The notes: generated by a model not told the origin, from the letters alone. Counted from the first letter of the stretch, positions 34,073 to 43,488 are shown. The stretch is 64,000 bases of DNA from Flavobacterium sp. (GCA_030153045.1 JASLID010000010.1:23521-87520); one strand, 5' to 3'. Numbers and translations are program-made.

Positions 34073-35869
34073 ATGAAACATATTAGAAATTTTTGCATTA
34101 TTGCACATATTGACCACGGGAAAAGTACGTTGGCAGACCGTTTGCTTGGCGCTACACAAACCGTTACGGCGCGTGAAGAAAAAGCACAGTTGCTTGACAA
34201 TATGGACTTGGAGCGTGAGCGCGGGATTACCATTAAGAGTCACGCAATTCAGATGGAGTATACATATAAAGGCGAGCAATACATTCTGAATCTAATTGAC
34301 ACACCGGGTCACGTGGATTTCTCTTATGAAGTTTCGCGTTCGATTGCGGCTTGTGAAGGAGCACTTTTGATTGTAGATGCTGCACAAAGCATTCAGGCAC
34401 AAACGATTTCGAACTTATATTTGGCTTTAGAAAATGACTTGGAAATTATTCCAGTTTTGAATAAAGTAGACTTACCAAGCGCCAACCCAGAAGAGGTTAG
34501 TGACGATATTATCGATTTATTGGGCTGTAAGTTGGAAGATATTATTCACGCTTCGGGGAAAACCGGTTTTGGTGTGGAGAATATTTTGGCGGCGATTATT
34601 GAAAAAATTCCTGCGCCAAAAGGAGATCCAGAAGAACCATTACAAGCTTTGATTTTCGACTCGGTATACAATCCATTTCGTGGAATTGAGGTTATTTTCC
34701 GTGTGAAAAACGGACAAATCAAAAAAGGACAAAAGATCAAATTCATGGCAACTGGCAATGAATATTTTGCCGATGAAATTGGAACATTGAAATTAAATCA
34801 GGTTCCTAAACAAGTCATTTCTGCTGGAGATGTAGGTTATTTAATCTCTGGAATTAAAGAAGCAAAAGAAGTAAAAGTAGGTGATACGCTAACCGATGCA
34901 AAAACACCAACAACCAATATGATTACTGGTTTTGAGGATGTAAAACCAATGGTATTTGCAGGGATTTATCCGGTAGATACTGAAGATTATGAAGAATTGC
35001 GTAACTCGATGGAGAAATTGCAATTGAACGATGCTTCGTTGGTCTTTACTGCAGAAAGTTCGGCGGCATTAGGATTTGGTTTCCGATGTGGATTCTTAGG
35101 AATGTTGCACATGGAAATTATCCAAGAGCGTTTAGAGCGTGAGTTTAACATGACGGTAATTACCACAGTACCTAACGTTTCGTATTTGGCATATACCAAA
35201 AAAGAACCGGAAGTGGGCATGATTGTAAACAATCCAACCGATTTGCCGGAACCATCGAAATTAGACCGTGTAGAAGAACCTTATATTAAAGCAACTATCA
35301 TTACCAAATCAGATTTCGTAGGGAATGTGATGAGTTTGTGTATTGAAAAACGAGGATTGATTACCAACCAAACGTATTTGACTACTGAGCGTGTGGAATT
35401 GAATTTTGACATGCCATTAGCGGAAATTGTATTCGATTTTTACGATCGTCTTAAAACAGTTTCTAAAGGATATGCTTCTTTTGACTACTCTCCTATTGGA
35501 ATGCGTACGTCGAAATTAGTGAAGCTGGATGTATTGTTAAACGCTACTTCGGTAGATGCTTTATCAGCATTGATTCACGAAGACAACGCGTATAACATTG
35601 GTAAAAAAATGTGCGAAAAGCTGAAGGAATTAATCCCACGTCAGCAATTTGACATTCCGATCCAAGCGGCGATTGGTGCTAAAATCATTGCGCGTGAAAC
35701 CATTAAAGCGTTACGTAAAGACGTTACCGCCAAATGTTACGGAGGGGATATTTCCCGTAAGCGTAAACTTTTGGAAAAACAGAAAAAAGGAAAGAAACGT
35801 ATGCGTCAGGTAGGAAATGTGGAGATTCCACAGGAAGCGTTTATGGCGGTATTGAAATTGAATGATTAA
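34073..35869 (+). CDS. lepA: Elongation factor 4 (LepA), ribosomal back-translocase GTPase
   Basis: A 598-residue translational GTPase from ATG 34073; an upstream GTG at 34007 would read through the structured repeat and is rejected. G motifs: [16 protein letters not shown] (G1), DTPGHVDF (G3), NKVDLPSA (G4). The EF-G-like domains follow, and the LepA-specific C-terminus contains [18 protein letters not shown] and the end [10 protein letters not shown]. The leader is unusually long and contains element copy B. No neighbour appears to share its transcript. Confidence 0.96.
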   Translation: MKHIRNFCIIAHIDHGKSTLADRLLGATQTVTAREEKAQLLDNMDLERERGITIKSHAIQMEYTYKGEQYILNLIDTPGHVDFSYEVSRSIAACEGALLIVDAAQSIQAQTISNLYLALENDLEIIPVLNKVDLPSANPEEVSDDIIDLLGCKLEDIIHASGKTGFGVENILAAIIEKIPAPKGDPEEPLQALIFDSVYNPFRGIEVIFRVKNGQIKKGQKIKFMATGNEYFADEIGTLKLNQVPKQVISAGDVGYLISGIKEAKEVKVGDTLTDAKTPTTNMITGFEDVKPMVFAGIYPVDTEDYEELRNSMEKLQLNDASLVFTAESSAALGFGFRCGFLGMLHMEIIQERLEREFNMTVITTVPNVSYLAYTKKEPEVGMIVNNPTDLPEPSKLDRVEEPYIKATIITKSDFVGNVMSLCIEKRGLITNQTYLTTERVELNFDMPLAEIVFDFYDRLKTVSKGYASFDYSPIGMRTSKLVKLDVLLNATSVDALSALIHEDNAYNIGKKMCEKLKELIPRQQFDIPIQAAIGAKIIARETIKALRKDVTAKCYGGDISRKRKLLEKQKKGKKRMRQVGNVEIPQEAFMAVLKLND

Positions 35870-35919
35870 TCTTTATCCAAGCTCTTTATTTTACAAAAGA
35901 AGAAACACAACCTATAACA

Positions 35920-37446
35920 ATGAATGTAATTAAAACTTTACTATTACTCCTTATTACGAGTACCTTATCCTATTCACAAACGCCAAATATGGTTTGGAGT
36001 AAATATTTTGGAGGAAACAGAGGTGACGCAAAATCGATACAAAAAACTTCTGATGGAGGCTATATCATAGCAGGTTTTGCAGAAAACGCTCCTCCTGAAG
36101 CGTCAAATTATCATGGAAGCCATGATGGTTTTGTGGTTAAATTGAATTCTTCCTTTGGATTAGAATGGGCTAATTGTTATGGCACTACAGCTTATGAACA
36201 AATTAAAGACATTAAACAGACAAGTGATGGAGGATACATTTTTGTTGGTTCTGCATCTGTTAGTGGCAACTCGGTTGATTATTGGATAGTTAAAATTAAT
36301 AATTTAGGAAATTTGGTATGGGAAAAGAAATACGGAGGTACTCTAGAGGATCGTGCCTTTAGTATTAGTGAAGCTATAAATGGAGAATATGTCGTAAATG
36401 GGTTTTCTCGTTCAGTAGATGGAAATGTTGGTTCTGGCTTTGGAGGTGCTGATTACTGGACTATAAAACTCGACAATAGTGGTAATATAATAGTTAATAA
36501 AAAATATGGCGGCCCCGATAATGATTTTGGGTACGCTACCGTTACAAATTCTGACGGCACTTATGTTGTTGCTGGGGAATCTTTTTCTCAAACTGGCCAA
36601 ATAACTTGTAGAAGTTCTACATTATCGTGCGACTCTGCATTTTGGATTGTTAAATCAAATAGTTTAGGCAATATAGTTTGGTCTAAATGTTTTGGTGCAA
36701 CCGTTGCTAATCTTCCTAATAGTTTTAGCACACCAACCAAAATGATTAAAACATCAGACAATGGATATATTGTTGTAGGCAGTGGTTACACTACTTATGG
36801 CAAAACAGAAATGTGGGCGATGAAACTTGATTCCAATGGAAACTTACAATGGAGAAAGGCTTACGGCGGAACTGATTTTGATAAAGCAAATTCGATAAAA
36901 CAAACACTGGACGGAGGTTATATTCTGGCAGGTTCTTCTTATTCAACAGATACCCAAGTAACTGTCAATTTAGGCTCAAGCAATAGTTATGAAAATGCAT
37001 GGGCAGTTAAAATAAACAGCGCAGGTACTTTAGAATGGCAAAAAACGGCTGGCAGCACCAGCTGGGATTATTTTAATGATGTTATTCAGATAAATAATAC
37101 TGATTATGTCTTTGTAGGCTATGCCGCCAGAAATGATTATGATTGTATTAACAGTGCTAACAGAGGATTTTGGATGACTAAAATATCTACTAATGCTTTG
37201 AGCACCGATAGTTTTTCGTTTTCAGATTTTGAAATTTACCCAAATCCAACCAATAGTTTGCTGAATTTTAAAGCAATTGAATCAATAAAAGAAATTAACA
37301 TTTATGAAATAAGTGGACGGAAAATTTTTGAATTAAAGGCTGAAAATATAAATCAAGTAGATATATCATCACTATCTAATGGAATTTATACCGTAAAAGT
37401 TTCAAATGAAAATCATTCAACATCAAGAAAAATAATAAAAAATTAG
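35920..37446 (+). CDS. T9SS-secreted repeat protein, probably beta-propeller (508 aa)
   Basis: Secreted protein of unknown role. The signal peptide is MNVIKTLLLLLITSTLSYSQ. About seven repeats follow with the pattern W-KYGG---D-A-SI--T-DGGYI-AG-S (for example SIQKTSDGGYIIAGFAE, DIKQTSDGGYIFVGSAS, SIKQTLDGGYILAGSSY), typical of blades in a propeller-like fold. The last 75 residues are a T9SS type A sorting domain (FEIYPNPTNSLLNF ... GIYTVKVSNENHSTSRKIIKN). No enzyme motif is visible. It follows lepA by 50 nt; I could not identify an own -7 box, so read-through from lepA is possible. Confidence 0.85.
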   Translation: MNVIKTLLLLLITSTLSYSQTPNMVWSKYFGGNRGDAKSIQKTSDGGYIIAGFAENAPPEASNYHGSHDGFVVKLNSSFGLEWANCYGTTAYEQIKDIKQTSDGGYIFVGSASVSGNSVDYWIVKINNLGNLVWEKKYGGTLEDRAFSISEAINGEYVVNGFSRSVDGNVGSGFGGADYWTIKLDNSGNIIVNKKYGGPDNDFGYATVTNSDGTYVVAGESFSQTGQITCRSSTLSCDSAFWIVKSNSLGNIVWSKCFGATVANLPNSFSTPTKMIKTSDNGYIVVGSGYTTYGKTEMWAMKLDSNGNLQWRKAYGGTDFDKANSIKQTLDGGYILAGSSYSTDTQVTVNLGSSNSYENAWAVKINSAGTLEWQKTAGSTSWDYFNDVIQINNTDYVFVGYAARNDYDCINSANRGFWMTKISTNALSTDSFSFSDFEIYPNPTNSLLNFKAIESIKEINIYEISGRKIFELKAENINQVDISSLSNGIYTVKVSNENHSTSRKIIKN

Positions 37447-37499
37447 ACGCGTTTAATCGTGATCTTATGTTTAGAATTATCTTTTTTTGACATACAGAT

Positions 37500-37530
37500 A
37501 AAGCCCGATGACGAAAGTTGTCGGGCTTTT
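37500..37530. terminator. Bidirectional terminator between the 35920 gene and the PfkB gene
   Basis: AAAGCCCGATGAC gaaa GTTGTCGGGCTTTT; two positions pair as G-U. It reaches the PfkB stop codon. Confidence 0.8.
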
Positions 37531-38462
37531 ACTTTTCCTTCAACTGTTTAAACAACTTTTTCGCGTCTTTCAATTTAAAAAGCTGAGTTCCTTCATTCAT
37601 CGTTGCTGCTGAACCACAAGAAACACCCCATCTAATGACTTCTTTTAAGCTTTTGTTTTGTGACAAAGCCCATACCAAGGCACCAACCATACTATCACCA
37701 GCACCAACAGTGCTTTTTCTAACCACATTAGGCGCTGAAACAAATTCTATTTCATCTTTTGTGACCAAAACAGCTCCTTTTGAACCAAGAGAAACCACAA
37801 CAATTTCGGCATTTCCGTTTTTAATTAGTTTTTTTTTCAGCAACTTCAACTTCCTTTAATTTTAATTTTGGAGTGCCAATTAGTTTTGCCAATTCTCCAA
37901 TATTTGGTTTTACTAAATAGACTCCTGCTTTTAAAACCCTTCGCAAAGGTTCTCCTGAAGTATCAACAATAACTTTGGAGCCATTTTGCTTCGCTATTTC
38001 TACAATTCGTTGGTAGAAATTTATTGATAAATTTTTGTTTAAACTGCCACTAATCACTAAATAGTTGCACTTTAATTCTTTTACCTTATCAAGAATTGTT
38101 TGTTGTTCTGTTTCTGAGATTTCAGATCCAGGAAAACCAAAACGATATTGCGCATTGGTAATTTTGTCAAAACAAATAAAGTTTTCTCTCGTCCAGTTTT
38201 TTATTGGAATTATTTTTAAATCTATAATCTCTCGTTGCAGAATTTCTTTTAACATTGTTCCTGCAGATCCACCAGAAGTAAAAACGCACAACGAAGATCC
38301 GCCCAAACGACTGATTGCTTTGGAAACATTAATTCCACCACCACCCGCATCATAATGAGGTGTTTCGCATCTGATTTTTTGCTCCGGAATCAATCCTGAA
38401 AATATCGCGCTTTTGTCAAGAGAAGGGTTTACGGTTAAAGTAACAATATCAAATACTTTCAT
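37529..38462 (-). pseudogene. PfkB-family hexose-phosphate kinase (1-phosphofructokinase/LacC-like), frameshifted at an A9 run
   Basis: Two minus-strand frames (38462-37821 and 37849-37529) form one PfkB-family kinase of about 310 residues. The first carries the start TLTVNPSLDKSAIF, the sugar-binding DAGGGGINVSKAISRLGG (about 40-57), and VISGSLNK. The second holds VVVSLGSKGAVLV and the catalytic/anion-hole motif STVGAGDSMVGAL. They meet at the A9 run of the coding strand (37829-37837). Eight A would read EVEVAEKKLIKNGNAEIVVVSLG without a break. A mutation, a homopolymer sequencing error, or RNA polymerase slippage are all possible. The substrate is most likely fructose-1-phosphate or a similar sugar phosphate. 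Confidence 0.8.
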
Positions 38463-38630
38463 TTTTTAGATTTAATTTCAAGAGTTACTAAATTTAGTGA
38501 AAATTACAGTTCTAAAATCTCTAAAGCTTTGAAGCTTAAAATACTTTGCATTTTTATTACTTCTAAATTAGAACAATGATTAACAATGTGTTTTTTGCAT
38601 TTATACATTTAATCAATTCTTCCAAAACTG

Positions 38631-38638
38631 TATCTTTG
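38631..38638 (+). promoter_or_regulatory. -7 box (TATCTTTG) of the WYL regulator gene
   Basis: Exact TAnnTTTG match 20 nt upstream of the ATG at 38659. Confidence 0.55.
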
Positions 38639-38658
38639 AAAAAAAAGTTGCACTCTTT

Positions 38659-39618
38659 ATGATGGATGATTCTCCGAAACGTTTTGACCGTATTATTGCT
38701 ATTCTAATTCAGCTGCAATCGAAAAAGATTGTAAAAGCACAGGAACTGGCGGATCGTTTCGATGTCAGTTTGCGGACTATTTATCGTGATATCCGTACAC
38801 TGGAAGCATCGGGCGTGCCTATTTATAGTGAAGCGGGCGTTGGTTATGCTTTAGTAGACGGTTATCGTTTGCCTCCCGTGATGTTTACCCGCGAAGAAGC
38901 CGGGAGTTTTATCGCTGCGGAAAAACTGATGCAGAAATTTACCGATACTGCATTAGGCAATCATTATGCTTCGGCGATGTACAAACTCAAATCGGTGCTT
39001 AAAAGTTCGGATAAGGATTGGATTTCAGAAATTGAATCGAAAATACTGATACAGCCCTCACAGAAATTATTTAATGAGAAATCGCCCAATGCCTTAAATA
39101 TTCTCTTTGAAAGCATTGCCGAAAAAAAACAGGTCCTTCTTTTTTATCAGGCTTTTGATTCAGAAGCAGTCGTGGAAAGAACCATTGAACCTGTGGGTGT
39201 TTTTCACGATCATAATTTTTGGTATGTGTTTGGGTACTGTCATTTGCGCAAAGATTATCGACAGTTTAGAACCGACCGCATTCAGGAGATTAAAAAAACA
39301 GAACATCCTTTTTCGTTAGAACACAAACCTTTGGAAACCTATTTGAGTCAGAATAAGAAGAAAATGACTACGAAAGTCCGCATCTTAATGAATAAAAAAG
39401 AAGCGCGATATCTTACCTGGGAGCGAAAATACCATGGATTCGTATCGGAAAAGGAAGTGGGAGATCAGATGGAAATGACTTTTATGTGTCCGGATATTGA
39501 AGAAGGCTTCCCGCGTTGGTATCTGATGTTTGGCGATTGCTGTACCATCATAGAGCCCGAAAGACTCAAAGAACGTGTGTTGGAATTGCTGGAACTAAAC
39601 AAAAGCAGACTGCTGTAA
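38659..39618 (+). CDS. YafY-type transcriptional regulator (HTH_11 + WYL domain)
   Basis: A 319-residue regulator. The N-terminal HTH_11 domain (residues 1-60) reads KRFDRIIAILIQLQSKKIVKAQELADRFDVSLRTIYRDIRTLEASGVPI, the standard DeoR-like start. The WYL domain (about 145-235) contains IEPVGVFHDHNFWYVFGYCHLRKDYRQFRTDRI, in which FWYVFGYC takes the place of the WYL tripeptide. A C-terminal WCX-type extension follows. Such proteins sense a ligand, often a nucleic-acid-derived one, through WYL; the targets are unknown. The convergent DinB gene shares its terminator. WYL regulators and DinB-family genes are often neighbours in Bacteroidetes. Confidence 0.92.
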   Translation: MMDDSPKRFDRIIAILIQLQSKKIVKAQELADRFDVSLRTIYRDIRTLEASGVPIYSEAGVGYALVDGYRLPPVMFTREEAGSFIAAEKLMQKFTDTALGNHYASAMYKLKSVLKSSDKDWISEIESKILIQPSQKLFNEKSPNALNILFESIAEKKQVLLFYQAFDSEAVVERTIEPVGVFHDHNFWYVFGYCHLRKDYRQFRTDRIQEIKKTEHPFSLEHKPLETYLSQNKKKMTTKVRILMNKKEARYLTWERKYHGFVSEKEVGDQMEMTFMCPDIEEGFPRWYLMFGDCCTIIEPERLKERVLELLELNKSRLL

Positions 39619-39622
39619 AAAG

Positions 39623-39660
39623 AAAAATCCTGAAAACGAGTACGTCATTTTCAGGATTTT
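39623..39660. terminator. Bidirectional terminator between the WYL regulator and DinB genes
   Basis: AAAAATCCTGAAAA cgagtacgtcatTTTCAGGATTTT between convergent genes. Confidence 0.82.
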
Positions 39661-39670
39661 ACTATGCAAC

Positions 39671-40159
39671 TTATTCTCTTTCCCAGAAGAGAGGTGGTGC
39701 AATGCCTAACGCACGCAGGTATACGTATCCTTGCCCGCGGTGATGTACTTCGTTATCAATAAAATAAAGAATGTTCTGAATGATTGGGAATTCGTATTGC
39801 CCGAAAAGATTAAAGGTTTCATTAAAATCTTCTACAGATAATTTCTCCCAGTTCTCGTTGATTTCTTTGGTTGCCTGATCCCATTTTTCCAGATATTGTG
39901 CTTTTGTAGTTAGGGCTTCGGTTTCTTTTTCTGTGAAAGGCAATACTTCACGGTTGACGATTCCTTTTAAAGCTGGTGAAGCAATGGCTAAAAGCTCGTC
40001 TGTTAGTTTTGCGAAAGTTCTCATTCCGCCTACAGAAAATTCGAAGAAATCTTTTTCCGGAAAAAGTTCAATTACGCGGCGTGTTAAGAAGCGGTGTCCT
40101 TGCCAGTGTCTTAATAAATCCTGAGAACTGATGACTTGAGGTACTGATAATGTGTCCAT
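39671..40159 (-). CDS. DinB family protein (162 aa)
   Basis: A member of the DinB/YfiT four-helix-bundle metal-binding superfamily, not the Y-family polymerase also called DinB. The three metal-binding His are expected in HWQGHRFLTRRVIELF (about 18-33), in the middle helix, and in DNEVHHRGQGYVYLRALGIAPP near residue 140, which is the most characteristic motif. Members act as thiol-dependent hydrolases or transferases, for example with bacillithiol; the role here is unknown. It is convergent with the WYL regulator. Confidence 0.88.
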   Translation of the reverse strand: MDTLSVPQVISSQDLLRHWQGHRFLTRRVIELFPEKDFFEFSVGGMRTFAKLTDELLAIASPALKGIVNREVLPFTEKETEALTTKAQYLEKWDQATKEINENWEKLSVEDFNETFNLFGQYEFPIIQNILYFIDNEVHHRGQGYVYLRALGIAPPLFWERE

Positions 40160-40187
40160 TTTGTTTGTTTTATTGTTATTAATAGTT

Positions 40188-40195
40188 CAAAATTA
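40188..40195 (-). promoter_or_regulatory. -7 box (TAATTTTG) of the DinB gene
   Basis: Exact TAnnTTTG match on the minus strand, 28 nt upstream of the ATG. Confidence 0.5.
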
Positions 40196-40254
40196 GAAGC
40201 GGTTGGTGACAACAGTTTGTCAGTAGGATTTTTTATTTTAAAATTATTTCACAA

Positions 40255-40317
40255 AACGCCCGAAGAAACCACAAAGCCACACAAAAAAATCTGTAAAAAT
40301 CTGTGTAATCTGTGGCT
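40255..40317. repeat. Low-value intergenic repeat fragment (AATCTGTGTAATCTGTGGC type)
   Basis: The stretch ACAAAAAAATCTGTAAAAATCTGTGTAATCTGTGGC contains internal near-copies of AATCTGTG and resembles short dispersed repeats familiar from Bacteroidetes intergenic regions. It overlaps no gene that I accept. Confidence 0.35.
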
Positions 40318-40328
40318 AAAAAACTTTG

Positions 40329-40336
40329 TACCTTTG
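40329..40336 (+). promoter_or_regulatory. -7 box (TACCTTTG) of thiL
   Basis: Exact TAnnTTTG match about 60 nt before the thiL ATG at 40396. The REP-like hairpin at 40362-40394 would then lie in the leader. Confidence 0.5.
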
Positions 40337-40361
40337 CAACTTAGTAATATAAATATATAGT

Positions 40362-40394
40362 GAACGAAGAGATTGCTTCGTTCCTCGCAATGAC
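40362..40394. repeat. REP-like palindromic element touching the thiL start
   Basis: It contains GAACGAAG agattg CTTCGTTC (8-nt perfect arms) followed by CTCGCAATGAC. On the minus strand it reads GTCATTGCGAGGAACGAAGC..., a dispersed palindromic repeat that I recognise from many bacterial genomes. In frame with thiL it would translate as NEEIASFLAMT. Confidence 0.7.
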
Positions 40395-40395
40395 T

Positions 40396-41445
40396 ATGAT
40401 AGAAGATAAAACTCCACAAAGAACAAGCATAGCACAACTAGGCGAATTTGGTTTGATAGACCACTTGACCAAGCATTTTGAAATCACGCAGGAATCAACT
40501 TTGAAAGGTATTGGTGATGATGCGGCTATTTTAGATTTTAAGGATAAGAAAGTAGTGGTTTCGACAGATTTGCTGATTGAAGGCGTGCATTTTGATTTGG
40601 CATACATGCCATTGAAACATTTAGGATACAAAGCCGTCGTGGCGAATGTTTCTGATATTTATGCAATGAATGCCAAAGCGACTCAGATTACGGTTTCGAT
40701 TGCGGTTTCGAATCGTTTCCCGCTGGAAGCGCTGGAAGAATTGTTTGCCGGGATTACTTTGGCAGCCAATGAATATAAAGTAGATGTTATTGGTGGTGAC
40801 ACGACCTCATCACAAAAAGGACTGATCATTTCAATTACCGCGATTGGTGAAGCTGATGAAAATGAAATCACCTACAGAAACGGTGCAAAACAAACCGATT
40901 TATTAGTCGTAACCGGAGATTTAGGTGCGGCGTATATGGGATTGCAAGTTTTAGAACGTGAGAAACAAGTATTTCAAGTGAACCCGAATTCGCAACCAGA
41001 TTTAGATGCTTACACCTATTTGATTGAACGACAATTGAAACCAGAAGCTCGAAAAGACGTTCGCACTTTATTGTACGCTTTGGAAATCAAACCAACATCC
41101 ATGATTGATATTTCAGATGGATTATCTTCAGAGATTATGCATTTGTGCAAACAATCGGGTGTGGGCTGTAATTTATATGAAGACAAGTTACCTTTGGATC
41201 CGCAGTTTATTTCGGTGTGTGAAGAATTTAATATCGATAGTACAACAGTGGCAATTAATGGTGGTGAAGATTACGAATTGCTATTTACCATTGCCATGGA
41301 TGATTTTGATAAGATTAAAGGAAATCCTAACTTTTCAATTATTGGTCATATGACTCAGGAAAGCGAAGGGATACATTTAGTTACGAGAGCGAATACGAGA
41401 ATTCCATTGAAAGCGAGAGGATGGAATGCTTTAGCTGAAGAATAA
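40396..41445 (+). CDS. thiL: Thiamine-monophosphate kinase
   Basis: A 349-residue kinase making thiamine diphosphate from thiamine monophosphate (cytoplasm). Motifs: GIGDDAAIL near residue 35, VSTDLLIEGVHFDL, VIGGDTTSSQKGLIIS, DISDGLSSEIMHLC and NGGEDYELLF. Start choice: an in-frame GTG at 40360 would add 12 residues encoded almost wholly by a REP-like repeat, so ATG 40396 (MIEDKTPQRTSIAQLGEFGLI) is preferred; the ATG at 40390 is also possible. No TPP riboswitch is visible upstream, unlike the receptor at 12 kb. A long hairpin follows at 41481. Confidence 0.92.
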   Translation: MIEDKTPQRTSIAQLGEFGLIDHLTKHFEITQESTLKGIGDDAAILDFKDKKVVVSTDLLIEGVHFDLAYMPLKHLGYKAVVANVSDIYAMNAKATQITVSIAVSNRFPLEALEELFAGITLAANEYKVDVIGGDTTSSQKGLIISITAIGEADENEITYRNGAKQTDLLVVTGDLGAAYMGLQVLEREKQVFQVNPNSQPDLDAYTYLIERQLKPEARKDVRTLLYALEIKPTSMIDISDGLSSEIMHLCKQSGVGCNLYEDKLPLDPQFISVCEEFNIDSTTVAINGGEDYELLFTIAMDDFDKIKGNPNFSIIGHMTQESEGIHLVTRANTRIPLKARGWNALAEE

Positions 41446-41480
41446 AAAACAAAAAAAGTGCAAAATGGATACTATATAAT

Positions 41481-41562
41481 AAACTGTGTAGGTTAAAAAA
41501 ATAACGGAGTTTGACTTTTTAATTCAAATTGAACCCCATTATTTTTTTAACCTACATAGTTT
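41481..41562. terminator. Long imperfect hairpin between thiL and the 41577 gene
   Basis: Arms of about 29 nt (AAACTGTGTAGGTTAAAAAA... and its near-complement ...TTTTTTAACCTACATAGTTT) differ at a few positions, most of which can pair as G-U. The loop is about 20 nt. It can act as a terminator for both convergent genes, but the arms are longer than usual and it may be a small mobile repeat. Confidence 0.55.
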
Positions 41563-41576
41563 TTAGGAAAGTATCT

Positions 41577-42395
41577 TTAAGGAAGTGCAACTGAAACTTT
41601 TCCGTTTAAAACAGTACCATCTCTTAATGTTGTATTACAAAAAATAACTGTCAGAGTTGTACCATCATTATTCACAAATAATTTTGTAGCTGGTGTAGAG
41701 CTACTTCCAATTAATACTTGATTGGAAGACTTTACAACTTCTTTATTATAGTCTGAAATATCAAATTCATAATCAACACCAAAAAATTGTCCGGTGCGTG
41801 GATAACCGTCGTTTAATTCATTAAAGTTTACTTCATAAATATTAGGCCATGAACCGAATCTGATTCCAAAATTTCCATCAGAACAGCATATAGGACTAGT
41901 CTCTATTTCAGGAGAAACATTTTGCCAGGTTCCATTAATACTTATATAGTCATCTTGTGCCTGGGTACATGGATTTTCTGATGTGGTAAATTCTTCCCAA
42001 TCATCCTTTTTGTACGTACCATTTTCTGTATAACAAGTGTAAAAATATTTTGTATTTGGTGTTAAACCGGCAATATTGGTTTTAAAATATTCTCTATCAA
42101 GGTATTGATATTCCACATTGCTATCTACTACAATAACTTGTTCATTGGTTGTATTACTTGCACTACCAGTTCTTAAAACAAATCCAACTTTATAGGTCCC
42201 CGGCCCCTGATACATATTGTTAGTATTATCAATAACACCATTAAGGGTTGCAGAATTCTGAGATGTATACGTTGTATAAGACCTTGGAGGAGGGACATCT
42301 TTTGCTTGAATAGTAGGAGTAGTAGCATCATCACTATCACTACTACAAGAATTTAAAACATTCAAAAAAACCAGAAATACTAAAATTTTTTTCAT
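41577..42395 (-). CDS. Hypothetical lipoprotein (272 aa)
   Basis: A signal peptide with lipobox (MKKILVFLVFLNVLNSC) at ATG 42395; the longer frame from 42470 is rejected. After a short Asp/Ser linker the middle (about residues 40-145) resembles a fibronectin type III-like module: SATLNGVIDNTNNM ... GFVLRTG ... ANIAGLTPNTKYFYTCYTENG-like (here NIAGLTPNTKYFYTCYTENGTY). The C-terminal part is unrecognised. Envelope-located; no neighbour shares its transcript. Confidence 0.75.
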   Translation of the reverse strand: MKKILVFLVFLNVLNSCSSDSDDATTPTIQAKDVPPPRSYTTYTSQNSATLNGVIDNTNNMYQGPGTYKVGFVLRTGSASNTTNEQVIVVDSNVEYQYLDREYFKTNIAGLTPNTKYFYTCYTENGTYKKDDWEEFTTSENPCTQAQDDYISINGTWQNVSPEIETSPICCSDGNFGIRFGSWPNIYEVNFNELNDGYPRTGQFFGVDYEFDISDYNKEVVKSSNQVLIGSSSTPATKLFVNNDGTTLTVIFCNTTLRDGTVLNGKVSVALP

Positions 42396-42422
42396 TTGAA
42401 ATAAGGGGTTAATTATTAGCCG

Positions 42423-42430
42423 CAAATATA
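42423..42430 (-). promoter_or_regulatory. -7 box (TATATTTG) of the 41577-42395 gene
   Basis: Exact TAnnTTTG match on the minus strand, 27 nt upstream of the ATG. It supports the start at 42395. Confidence 0.5.
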
Positions 42431-42513
42431 TGTTTAAAATAATTAATTCAAGTTTCCAGTTAATTGACATAAATTTGTTTAAGTGTTTGGATTCAGTGTA
42501 TTTCAGCTCCTTT

Positions 42514-43488
42514 TTAATATCCTAATTTCACTCTGACTCTTTGTAAAACCCCATCGGCAACAGTCGTTGCTTTTTTGGCCCCAGTCAATAATGCTTCTTC
42601 CAATTCCGGAAGATTGTTCATATAGTAATTGTACTTTTCTCTTTCAACAGCAAACTTTTCGAGGATTAATTCGAAATAGGCCTGTTTGGCGTGCCCATAA
42701 CCATAATCACGATTGACGTTTTTATAATTTTCAATCATTACACTTATTTGAGCTTCGCTAGCTAGTAATTTATACAACGCAAAGATTTTACAAGTTTCTG
42801 GATTTTTAGGTTCTTCCAATGGCGTACTATCGGTTTCAATACTCATAACCTGTTTGCGAAGCGCTTTATCATCTAAAAAGATGTTGATGATATTGTTTCT
42901 CGACTTACTCATTTTCTGACCATCGGTTCCTGGAATCAGCATCGTATCTTCTTGTACTTTGGCTTCTGGCAAAACGAACGTCTCTCCCATTTGGAAATTA
43001 AATCGAGAAGCTACGTCACGCGTGATTTCAACGTGCTGCATTTGGTCTTTTCCTACTGGAACGACTTCTGCATCATACAATAAAATATCGGCCGCCATAA
43101 GCATTGGATACGTAAACAATCCGGCATTGACATCTTCTAAGCGATCTGCTTTATCTTTAAAAGAATGCGCTAAGGTTAATCTCTGGAATGGGAAAAAACA
43201 ACTCAAATACCAAGACAACTCGGCCGTTTGAGGCACATCACTTTGACGATAGAAAATTACTTTATCAGTATTCAAGCCACAAGCCAACCAAGCGGCAGCC
43301 GTGCTATTAGTGTTTTGTCTTAAAGTTGCTCCGTCTTTTATTTGGGTAATCGAGTGCAAATCGGCGATAAAAAGAAACGATTCGTTTCCTGGTTCGTTTG
43401 CCATTTGGATTGCTGGGATGATGGCACCTAATAAATTTCCTAAGTGCGGTGTTCCTGTACTTTGTATTCCAGTAAGAATTTTTGCCAT
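42514..43488 (-). CDS. trpS: Tryptophanyl-tRNA synthetase
   Basis: A 324-residue class I aminoacyl-tRNA synthetase. The HIGH-type motif is TPHLGNLLGAI near residue 14 and the KMSKS motif is GQKMSKSRNN near residue 192. MLMAADILLYDAEVVPVGKDQMQHVEITRDVASRFN is the tryptophan-binding and dimer region. Length is normal for bacterial TrpRS. It is divergent from plsC, with the two -7 boxes 31 nt apart. Confidence 0.96.
   Translation of the reverse strand: MAKILTGIQSTGTPHLGNLLGAIIPAIQMANEPGNESFLFIADLHSITQIKDGATLRQNTNSTAAAWLACGLNTDKVIFYRQSDVPQTAELSWYLSCFFPFQRLTLAHSFKDKADRLEDVNAGLFTYPMLMAADILLYDAEVVPVGKDQMQHVEITRDVASRFNFQMGETFVLPEAKVQEDTMLIPGTDGQKMSKSRNNIINIFLDDKALRKQVMSIETDSTPLEEPKNPETCKIFALYKLLASEAQISVMIENYKNVNRDYGYGHAKQAYFELILEKFAVEREKYNYYMNNLPELEEALLTGAKKATTVADGVLQRVRVKLGY

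Noticed and set aside
38463..38658. Possible regulatory RNA between the PfkB and WYL genes
   Set aside because: Apart from the -7 box at 38631 I see only AT-rich sequence with no convincing stem.
40360..40395. Extra N-terminus of ThiL from the upstream GTG
   Set aside because: The extra residues are encoded by the REP-like repeat and are absent from the usual ThiL start; ATG 40396 fits.
40249..40437. Minus-strand frame with HCEERSN
   Set aside because: The string is the familiar translation of the REP-like palindrome, not a protein.
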